64,000 nucleotides of DNA from Pseudomonas sp. R76. GTDB taxonomy: Bacteria; Pseudomonadota; Gammaproteobacteria; Pseudomonadales; Pseudomonadaceae. Each line of letters starts with the position of its first letter. The first letter of the stretch is position 1. Location: contig NZ_CP019428.1 in NCBI RefSeq assembly GCF_009834565.1, forward strand, positions 4,402,001 through 4,466,000, in the 5' to 3' direction. Shown one piece after another: positions 8,444 to 15,263 of this stretch. The position numbers were made by a program, and so were the translations under genes. Below the pieces are notes generated by a model. The model made no database searches. It was not told the origin of the DNA and saw only the letters and a list, made by a program, of their open reading frames with translations.

Positions 8444-9623
8444 TATTTTGATTGTTGAGGACCATCCCCTGCAGCACATCTACCTGCAGCACCTGCTCAG
8501 TGAGTTGGGGGATTTCATGCTCGAAACCGCCGAGGACGGTAAAGAAGCGCTGGAGCGCCTGCGCCAGCGCGATTTCGACCTGGTACTGACCGACCTGTTG
8601 ATGCCCGGCATGGACGGCGTGCAGTTCATTCAGTGCCTGGCCAGCCTGCGGTGCAAGCCGGCGCTGGCAATCATGAGCGCGGCATCGCGGCGCATGTTGA
8701 TGGCTGCAAGCCTGGTGGCGAAAAACCTCGACGTGGAAGTCATCGGGCTGATCTCCAAACCGGTCGCCGCCGACGCCTTGCGCAGCCTGGTGGACCAGCT
8801 CAGGACCAGCGTGCGCAAGCCCTCCCCCGATTTGCCCGAACACCTGGACATCGACCGCCACACCCTGGTGCAGGCCATGAGCAGCGGCCAGTTGCAGGCC
8901 TGGTTCCAACCGAAAAAATCCCTCGCCAACGGGCGCATTGTCGCCGCCGAAGCGCTGGTGCGCTGGATGCACCCCGAGCAAGGCGTGATGCTGCCCGCCG
9001 CATTCCTGCCGGCGATCAAGGCATTCGAGCTGGAAGAACGGCTGTTGTGGGTGGTGCTCAAACAGGCGATTCACGCCCAGGAACGCTGGCGCCAGCGTGG
9101 GTATGAAATCCCGGTGTCGATCAACCTGCCCACGCACCTGCTCAACAGCCACGACCTGGCCGACCGTTTGCTGGAATTCGTGCTGCACCACGACGGCATT
9201 CCGGGAATGATCTGCTTCGAGTTGATGGAGTGCTCGGTGCCCCAGGACATCAGCAACTTCTACGCCGGTGCCTGCCGCCTGCGCATCAAGGGCTTCGGCT
9301 TGTCCCAGGACGATTTCGGCAAAGGCTACAGCTCGTACTTGAACTTGGTCTCCACGCCATTTACCGAATTGAAGATCGACCAGGCGCTGGTGCAGGGCTG
9401 CCACGACAACGAGGGCATGGCCCAGGCGTTGGCGAGCATCATCGCGCTGGGGCGCAAACTCGGCCTGACGGTGGTCGCCGAAGGCGTGGAAACACCGCAG
9501 CAGCTGGCCCTGCTGCGCAAGGTCGACTGCAATCAGGTGCAAGGTTTCCTGATTTCACACGCGGTTTCTTCCGAACAATTTCAACAACTTCTGAACAATG
9601 ATGGCCCCGCGACATCTCACTAG
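8430..9623 (+). CDS. Response regulator with EAL c-di-GMP phosphodiesterase output (PvrR/RocR-like)
   Basis: A 397-aa cytoplasmic regulator: receiver ([11 protein letters not shown]; Asp55 in LVLTDLLMPGMDG; Lys in LISKPV) then an EAL domain from about residue 150. Catalytic signature residues are all present: EALVRW (Glu174), SINLP Asn, FELMECS Glu, QDDFGKGYSSY Asp pair, LKIDQALV Lys, VVAEGVET Glu, QGFLIS Gln. It should hydrolyse c-di-GMP when phosphorylated. PvrR and RocR, its P. aeruginosa counterparts, antagonise cup fimbria expression or biofilm formation. The gene overlaps the kinase upstream, so both are likely made together. ATG 8430 was chosen because it begins just before the first receiver strand; an upstream TTG extension would cut deeper into the kinase gene. 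Confidence 0.92.
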   Translation: MKPLSILIVEDHPLQHIYLQHLLSELGDFMLETAEDGKEALERLRQRDFDLVLTDLLMPGMDGVQFIQCLASLRCKPALAIMSAASRRMLMAASLVAKNLDVEVIGLISKPVAADALRSLVDQLRTSVRKPSPDLPEHLDIDRHTLVQAMSSGQLQAWFQPKKSLANGRIVAAEALVRWMHPEQGVMLPAAFLPAIKAFELEERLLWVVLKQAIHAQERWRQRGYEIPVSINLPTHLLNSHDLADRLLEFVLHHDGIPGMICFELMECSVPQDISNFYAGACRLRIKGFGLSQDDFGKGYSSYLNLVSTPFTELKIDQALVQGCHDNEGMAQALASIIALGRKLGLTVVAEGVETPQQLALLRKVDCNQVQGFLISHAVSSEQFQQLLNNDGPATSH

Positions 9624-9706
9624 CTGGCGGCCGTGGATTATCTGTTCGATAGTAAGGAGCAAGCTCCATCCAGTGTCGATTTATCCTGCGCTTGCGGAAA
9701 CCTCTG

Positions 9707-12700
9707 ATGAAGCACAACAACGCGGTCCTCGAAGCCTTTACCCGCAGCTCAGTACGCCTGAACAAAGGCCTGATGGTGTTGATCGGGATCGCGATGCTGC
9801 TGGTCCTGACCAACTACTGGTCGCTGCAACGCGGGGTCGAAACCCGCTACGGCGCCACCCGCTTTCATTTTGCGCGCTTGATGGAGAACCTGGCGGAACA
9901 GGCGTCGTACCTCAAGAGCCTGACGCATCCGGGCATTCAGGCCGAACTGCTGCACGCCACCAACGTGCAGGTCAGCCTGAAAAGCCGCATGGTCGACAAC
10001 CACCGCACGCTGTACGAAGGCCAGAAGTATTCGTTTTCGGTGCCGTTCAGCGTCAAGTTCGATGAGCAGCAGGTCAGCCCCGCCGCCCGGTCGCAGATCT
10101 TTGCCTTGGGCGCGCACCTGACCAGCTATTTCAGTGCGTTCTGGTCCTCATCACCGTACGAGGCGCCGCAGACCTTTCTGCTCAATCGCCAGACCCCGTA
10201 CATCATCACCATCCCGTCGGTGGGCTATCAGCGCCGAGAAAGCACCGAGGAAACCGGCAACCTGGTGGCGCTGGTCAATGCGGTGCAGCAAACCCTCGAG
10301 CAGACGCCGCAGCCGCTGGAACAGAACCGCGTGTACTGGCAAGCCGGCCCCGCGCCCGATCATCTGCTGGCTTATATCGGTTTGCCCCTCGACGGCCAGG
10401 GCCAGGCGGTGGTCGGCACCGTGCTCGACGTGGCCCAGGTCGACGACGTGCAGCGTACCCTCGAGCATTCGGCCTTTGATCGCTTTACCCTGATTGCGCC
10501 CGATGGCAGCCGGTTGATCGGGCCCGAGACCGACGCGACGCTCAGCGACGGCATACACGTTAACGCCTACGGCTTTGAGTTCAAGATCACCCAGGCCGGT
10601 GACCAGCCGTGGAGCGCGGTGTATGGCCTGAACTACTCGCACTTCTTCCACTCGGCCTTATGGCCGTTGAGCAGCCTGGCGTTGTTCCTTGCCAGTTTGA
10701 TCAGCCTGGGCTGGGCCGGCAGCCGTTGGTATCGGCGCCAGGTGATCACGCCCGCGCGCCTGGCCCACGAACGCATTGCCGAAAGCGTGGCTTTCAGCCG
10801 CGTGATCATCGACACCGCGCCCACCGGTTTGTGTGTGGTACGGCGCAGCGACGCCAAGGTGTTGATCGAGAACCAGCGCGCCCAGCAATGGCCGGGCACC
10901 GCGCGCCTGGTGGCCGCCATGGCCGGTGTGCACGACAGCGGCCATGGCGGCGAGAGCGGCGAAACGCACCTGGAGATCGAAGGCCGGCACTTGCAAGTCG
11001 GCTTTGTCTCCACCCGCTATCAGGCCGAAGACGTGCGCCTGTATGCGTTCAACGACATCACCCGGCATATCGACGACGCCCAGGCCTTGGATGACGCCCG
11101 CCGCACCGCCGATGCCGCCAACAAGGCAAAGACGCTGTTCCTGGCGACCATGAGCCATGAAATTCGCACGCCGTTGTATGGCGTGCTTGGCACCCTGGAA
11201 TTGCTCGGCCTGACCGACCTGGACCCCCATCAGCAAACTTACCTGCATACGATCCAGCGCTCCTCCGCCACGCTGTTCCAGTTGATCAGTGATGTGCTGG
11301 ACGTCTCGAAAATCGAGTCCGGGCAAATGGCGATTGAAGCCGTGGAGTTCTGCCCGCTGGACATGCTCGAAGACACCTTGCACACCTATGCCGCCTTCGC
11401 CCAGCGCAAAGGTTTGCAACTCTACAGCTGCATCGATCCGCAGCTGCCGGACTGTGTGATGGGCGACCCGATGCGGATCCGCCAGATTCTGAATAACCTG
11501 GTGAGTAACGCCATCAAGTTCACCGATATCGGGCGCGTGGTCATTCGCGCCCGAGTCACCGCACTCGACGCCGACAACGTCGACCTCGAATGGCAGGTCA
11601 CCGACTCCGGCGTGGGCATTCCCGAGGCGCAACAGGCCAAGCTGTTCGACGTATTTTACCAGGCACCGGACACCGCCGGCGAAGGCGGCGCCGGGCTGGG
11701 ACTGCCGATTTGCCGCTGGCTGGCGCAGATGATGGGCGGTGAAATCAAGGTGGTCAGCGAACCGGGCCTGGGTAGCAGCTTTACCCTGAAAATGCGCCTG
11801 CCGTTGTGCAGCGGCGCCCTGACCAACATGCCGCTGATCGAACCCAGCCCAACGCCCGTGTATGTGCAAGCACCGGTGCGGGAGTTGGCGCAGTCGCTGT
11901 GTGACTGGCTCAACCGTCTGGGCATTACGGCGGCCCTGGCGGCGTCCACGCCCGAGCAGGATAGCCGCCGCGCGGTGCTGATCGATGTGCTGCCCAATGA
12001 GCCGCTGCGCCCCTGGCCCGGCCAACGTGTGCTGTGCCTGCCGGGCGCGCACTCCCCGCCGCTGCACACGGAACAGGGCTGGGTGGTGGACATGCACGCC
12101 ATGCGCGCCATTGCAGCCACCGTGTCGTTGGCGCAGCACGGCAAGCACGAGCATCCGCCGGCTGCCCTGCCGCAAAGCGCTGGGCGGCTGGAGCTGCGCA
12201 TCCTGGTGGCGGAGGACAACCCAGTCAACCAGGCGATCATCAAGGAACAACTGGAAGCGCTCGGCTGCTCGGTGACCCTGGCCGCCAACGGCGAGCAGGC
12301 GCTGCAGCTGTGGCAACCGCAGGCGTTCGACCTGGTGCTGACTGACGTGAACATGCCCTTGATGAATGGCTATGAACTGACCAAGACCCTCAGGGCGCAT
12401 GATCGGCAGTTGCCGATTATCGGCGTGACCGCCAATGCCATGCGCGAAGAAGGCGTGCGCTGCCTCGCGGTGGGCATGAATGCCTGGATCGTCAAACCCC
12501 TGAGCCTGCAAACGTTGCGCGCGCAGTTGGTCAAGCACTGCAAAATCAAGCCACCGGTAGAACCGCCGCCGCAGACGTTCAATGACAGCGTGCAGCTGTC
12601 GGACAAGATGCGCCCGCTGTTCATCAGCAGCGTGCAGCAAGACGTGCAGCGTATCGGCGCGGCCCTGGCACAGCGCGATGCGCGCACCCTCGGCCAACTG

Positions 12701-12889
12701 CTGCACTCGGCCGCCGGTGCCCTCGGCGCAGTGCAGGCGCTCGACCTGGCCCAGGCCTGCATCGAACTGGAAAGCGCACTGAATCGCGGCAGCCTCGACA
12801 CCTCGCTTGAGCTTAGGGTGAAGGCTGTGATGCAGCGACTGTCAGCCGTCCTGGACACGCTCCAGCCCGGGCACACTTCCCTCACTTGA
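9707..12889 (+). CDS. Hybrid sensor histidine kinase with C-terminal Hpt (RcsC-like)
   Basis: A 1060-aa inner-membrane kinase paralogous to the one at 5609. Layout: TM1 about 20-40, large periplasmic sensor with SVGYQRRESTEE, TM2 about 317-335, PAS-like segment, HisKA with His484 ([13 protein letters not shown]), HATPase (ILNNLVSNAIKF; DSGVGI; GAGLGLP), receiver with Asp880 ([13 protein letters not shown]), and an added Hpt domain with His1000 in LLHSAAGALGA. The usual Lys after the Hpt His (HxxKG) is Ala here. Full His-Asp-His chemistry in one chain suits it to phosphorylate the downstream LuxR-type regulator and possibly the EAL regulator. ATG 9707 with GGAAA eight bases before was preferred over TTG 9692. 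The 83-bp gap before it carries no clear promoter. Confidence 0.9.
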   Translation: MKHNNAVLEAFTRSSVRLNKGLMVLIGIAMLLVLTNYWSLQRGVETRYGATRFHFARLMENLAEQASYLKSLTHPGIQAELLHATNVQVSLKSRMVDNHRTLYEGQKYSFSVPFSVKFDEQQVSPAARSQIFALGAHLTSYFSAFWSSSPYEAPQTFLLNRQTPYIITIPSVGYQRRESTEETGNLVALVNAVQQTLEQTPQPLEQNRVYWQAGPAPDHLLAYIGLPLDGQGQAVVGTVLDVAQVDDVQRTLEHSAFDRFTLIAPDGSRLIGPETDATLSDGIHVNAYGFEFKITQAGDQPWSAVYGLNYSHFFHSALWPLSSLALFLASLISLGWAGSRWYRRQVITPARLAHERIAESVAFSRVIIDTAPTGLCVVRRSDAKVLIENQRAQQWPGTARLVAAMAGVHDSGHGGESGETHLEIEGRHLQVGFVSTRYQAEDVRLYAFNDITRHIDDAQALDDARRTADAANKAKTLFLATMSHEIRTPLYGVLGTLELLGLTDLDPHQQTYLHTIQRSSATLFQLISDVLDVSKIESGQMAIEAVEFCPLDMLEDTLHTYAAFAQRKGLQLYSCIDPQLPDCVMGDPMRIRQILNNLVSNAIKFTDIGRVVIRARVTALDADNVDLEWQVTDSGVGIPEAQQAKLFDVFYQAPDTAGEGGAGLGLPICRWLAQMMGGEIKVVSEPGLGSSFTLKMRLPLCSGALTNMPLIEPSPTPVYVQAPVRELAQSLCDWLNRLGITAALAASTPEQDSRRAVLIDVLPNEPLRPWPGQRVLCLPGAHSPPLHTEQGWVVDMHAMRAIAATVSLAQHGKHEHPPAALPQSAGRLELRILVAEDNPVNQAIIKEQLEALGCSVTLAANGEQALQLWQPQAFDLVLTDVNMPLMNGYELTKTLRAHDRQLPIIGVTANAMREEGVRCLAVGMNAWIVKPLSLQTLRAQLVKHCKIKPPVEPPPQTFNDSVQLSDKMRPLFISSVQQDVQRIGAALAQRDARTLGQLLHSAAGALGAVQALDLAQACIELESALNRGSLDTSLELRVKAVMQRLSAVLDTLQPGHTSLT

Positions 12890-12912
12890 ACTGGCACTAC
12901 GGACGGCCCTTT

Positions 12913-13560
12913 ATGAAAAAATTCAACGTGGTTATCGCGGACGATCACCCGATCGTGCTGCTTGGGGTACGCGAGCTGGTGGAGCGCGACACGCGCTTTC
13001 AGGTCGTGGGCGAAGCCGTGTGTTCGGCGGGCCTGATCGAGCTGTTGCAGCGCCAGGGCGCCGACATTGTGATCACCGATTACAACATGCCCGGCGACTC
13101 GCCCTACGGCGATGGCCTGAAGCTGGTGGAATACCTGAAACGGCATTTTCCGCAGGTGCAGATTCTGATCCTGACGATGATTTCCAACCACCTGATCCTC
13201 ACCCGCCTGCAGGAGCTGGGCGTGGTCGGCATCATCCAGAAAAGCCAGTTGCACACCGAGATCCAGTTGGCGCTGAAGGCGATTGCACAACAGAGCGCCT
13301 ACCGCAGCCTGGAGCCGCCGAAAACCTCGGTGATCGAGACGTTGACCGCCATCGACGAGCGCTTCACCAGTTTGTCGCCCAAAGAGTTCGAGATCTTGCG
13401 ATTGTTTATTTCCGGCATGAGCGTGAGTGATATTGCGCGCAGCCAGAACCGCAGTTCAAAGACCATCAGTGCGCAAAAGATATCGGCGATGCGCAAACTT
13501 GAAGTGAGCAGCGACCAGGACCTTCTCACCTATTGCCTGGCGCGTAACCTCTTTAACTAA
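12913..13560 (+). CDS. LuxR/FixJ-family response regulator (RcsB/RocA1-like)
   Basis: A 215-aa DNA-binding response regulator. The receiver covers residues 1-125: IADDHPIVLLG for the acid pocket, Asp56 in VITDYNMPGDSPYGDGL, Lys in IQKSQL. The HTH covers about 150-212 (FTSLSPKEFEILRLFISGMSVSDIARSQNRSSKTISAQKISAMRKL, given in part). The insertion after NMPGD is typical of the RcsB/RocA branch. It starts 23 bases after the Hpt kinase and is followed by a strong terminator, closing the regulatory operon. Enteric RcsB binds TAAGAAT-type boxes; four such sites lie at promoters in this locus, so it is the prime candidate activator of both fimbrial units. ATG 12913 is used rather than the upstream TTG. 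Confidence 0.92.
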   Translation: MKKFNVVIADDHPIVLLGVRELVERDTRFQVVGEAVCSAGLIELLQRQGADIVITDYNMPGDSPYGDGLKLVEYLKRHFPQVQILILTMISNHLILTRLQELGVVGIIQKSQLHTEIQLALKAIAQQSAYRSLEPPKTSVIETLTAIDERFTSLSPKEFEILRLFISGMSVSDIARSQNRSSKTISAQKISAMRKLEVSSDQDLLTYCLARNLFN

Positions 13561-13570
13561 GCACCCCTTG

Positions 13571-13607
13571 CAAGCCATTCCTGGACAATGGCTTGGTCCT
13601 TTATTTA
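13571..13607 (+). terminator. Rho-independent terminator of the regulatory operon
   Basis: CAAGCCATT (13571-13579) pairs with AATGGCTTG (13587-13595) over nine bases with a seven-base loop, followed by GTCCTTTATTTA. It lies ten bases after the stop of the LuxR-type regulator and separates it from the pilin promoter. Confidence 0.75.
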
Positions 13608-13671
13608 CTGGCCCCTTTCCTCTCCCCTGTCCCCTCTCCCGGTGCAACTAACCCGTCTATTGCGCGGCTTA

Positions 13672-13685
13672 TAAGAATCGTCTTA
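13672..13685 (+). promoter_or_regulatory. RcsB-box-like site and promoter of the pilin operon
   Basis: TAAGAATCGTCTTA matches the enteric RcsAB box at 11 of 14 positions by eye and sits in a six-base palindrome (ATAAGA...TCTTAT). A -10-like TACTCT starts at 13709, 24 bases beyond the box, the same distance as at 3812 and 5596. The start of the pilin gene is 53 bases beyond that -10, leaving a 45-50 nt leader. Confidence 0.6.
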
Positions 13686-13766
13686 TTCGCTCGCCGCGTC
13701 TTGCCGCTTACTCTTTCCTCGCAGTTCAACAACCGCATTTTCCAACTAACACTTACGGACATCATC

Positions 13767-14369
13767 ATGAAGAAGTTTTCCCTGGCTGTTATCGCCTCGG
13801 CCGTTATCGCTGCCTCCGGCAGTGCATTTGCCGCAGACCCGGCACCGACGCCTACCCTGGGCGGCAGCGGTAAAATTACCTTCACCGGCGTGATCAACAA
13901 CGACGCCTGCTCGGTCGACGGCGCCAACTCCGACCGCACTATTTCGGTGGACATGGGCAACGTGTCGATCAAAGACATGGGCACCGCAGAAAACCCAACC
14001 GCAGGCCGCGTGACCGCCAAAGACTTCAACCTGAACGTCAACTGCAACCAGGGCACCAAAGTCGCGATGATCTTTGATGCCAACAACGGCGGTTCGGGCC
14101 TGGTCACAGGCAAGAACGTCCTGGCTTTGAACGCTGGTTCCGCTTCGGCTAAAAACGTCGGTATCGCCCTGCTCGACAGCAACGGCACCCTGATCGACCT
14201 CAGCTCGGCAGCCACTGCGCGCATCGAAAGCACCATGCACGGCAACGGCGCTGCCGGCGGCGACGCCACCCTGAGCTTCGCGGCGGCCTACGTCACCACC
14301 GGTGCCGCCGGTGCGTCTACCGCGGGTCGTGGTGATGCCACCCTGCCGTTCATCCTGCAATACGAGTAA
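13767..14369 (+). CDS. Major fimbrial subunit (type 1-like pilin, CupD1-like)
   Basis: A 200-aa secreted pilin. The signal peptide is MKKFSLAVIASAVIAASGSAFA. The mature protein begins ADPAPTPTLGGSGKITFTGVINNDACSV; the first Cys pairs with LNVNCNQGT, the standard pilin disulfide. It ends ATLPFILQYE, with the alternating hydrophobic strand and penultimate Tyr recognised by chaperones. Length (about 178 mature residues) and low-complexity Ala/Gly/Thr composition are normal for shaft pilins. First gene of a pilin-chaperone-usher operon; a hairpin right after its stop probably holds downstream expression lower. ATG 13767 is the signal-peptide start; the ribosome site is modest (ACGGA). Confidence 0.92.
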   Translation: MKKFSLAVIASAVIAASGSAFAADPAPTPTLGGSGKITFTGVINNDACSVDGANSDRTISVDMGNVSIKDMGTAENPTAGRVTAKDFNLNVNCNQGTKVAMIFDANNGGSGLVTGKNVLALNAGSASAKNVGIALLDSNGTLIDLSSAATARIESTMHGNGAAGGDATLSFAAAYVTTGAAGASTAGRGDATLPFILQYE

Positions 14370-14394
14370 CCCCGGCGCCCCGTGCACCGAACGC

Positions 14395-14426
14395 GCGAGG
14401 CCAAACGGCCTCGCCATTCTCTTTTT
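14395..14426 (+). terminator. Intra-operon hairpin between pilin and chaperone
   Basis: GCGAGGCC-AAAC-GGCCTCGC (14395-14414) is a perfect eight-pair stem followed by CATTCTCTTTTT. It could act as a partial terminator or 3' stabiliser that makes pilin mRNA more abundant than chaperone and usher mRNA, as in other fimbrial operons. Confidence 0.6.
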
Positions 14427-14446
14427 GATTACACCGGATAACCCTC

Positions 14447-15178
14447 ATGCTGCCTCGTTCTATCGCCGCGTGCCTGGGGCTGCTGGGCATGCTTATGGCT
14501 ACCCAGGCCGCCGCCAGCATTTCATTGAACGCCACCCGTATCGTGTTCGATGGCGACCACAAAGAAGCCAATATCACCGTGCGCAACGGTAACCAGGACG
14601 TGCTGATTCAGTCCTGGGTCGACATGAACGACACCAGCGGCAGCCGCGCCCCGTTTGCCGTCACCCCGCCGTTGGCGCGCGTCTTCGCCAAGGAACAGCA
14701 ACTGCTGCGCATCTTGTATGAAGGCACGGGCATGCCCACGGACCGTGAGTCGGTGGTGTGGCTCAATGTGCAGGAAATCCCCAAGGCCAGTGAGACCGAG
14801 AACACCTTGCAGTTGGCTATCCGCCAACGCATCAAGATTTTTTACCGCCCTGCCGGCCTGACGGGCAGTGCGTTGCAGGCCCCGGCGCAGCTCGAATGGA
14901 GCCTGGTCAAACACGACGCGCAAACGCTGCTGCGGGTGAAAAACCCGACGCTGTACCACGTGTCCATGGCCGACGTGAAAGTGCAGGCGCAACTGGCCAG
15001 TGACTCGACCATGGTTGCGCCCGGCGAGGAAAAACAGTTCCCGCTCAAGGCGGCGCCAGCGCCCGGCCCGGTGCAACTGACGTTTTCCAGCATCAATGAC
15101 TACGGCGCGCAGAACCACTACAGCGCAGCCCTGTCGAGCGCCGTAGCGCACGCGACTGAATCACGCCTCAACCCCTAA
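14447..15178 (+). CDS. Periplasmic fimbrial chaperone (CupD2-like), second of two
   Basis: A 243-aa PapD-family chaperone with signal peptide (MLPRSIAACLGLLGMLMATQAAA). Conserved signatures: SLNATRIVFDGDHKEANI with the subunit-binding Arg, LWLNVQEIPKA-type motif (VVWLNVQEIPKA near residue 105), IRQRIKIFYRPAGL with the conserved Lys, and VKNPTLYHVSM starting domain 2. It is clearly related to the first chaperone in the locus yet distinct enough to serve different subunits, most likely the pilin just upstream. It lies 77 bases after the pilin (the gap holds the hairpin) and 85 before the usher. Confidence 0.92.
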   Translation: MLPRSIAACLGLLGMLMATQAAASISLNATRIVFDGDHKEANITVRNGNQDVLIQSWVDMNDTSGSRAPFAVTPPLARVFAKEQQLLRILYEGTGMPTDRESVVWLNVQEIPKASETENTLQLAIRQRIKIFYRPAGLTGSALQAPAQLEWSLVKHDAQTLLRVKNPTLYHVSMADVKVQAQLASDSTMVAPGEEKQFPLKAAPAPGPVQLTFSSINDYGAQNHYSAALSSAVAHATESRLNP

Positions 15179-15263
15179 GCACTTTCTCTAACCCACAGGC
15201 TCACGTTGCGTGCGTGTTTGCGTGCCCGCCTGTTCGCCAATCAGGGATGTCACAGGTCTTCGC

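Noticed and set aside
10658..12706. Long minus-strand open frame of 682 codons
   Set aside because: It lies wholly antisense to the Hpt hybrid kinase, has low-complexity Arg/His/Gln-rich text and no domain; long antisense frames are expected in GC-rich genes.
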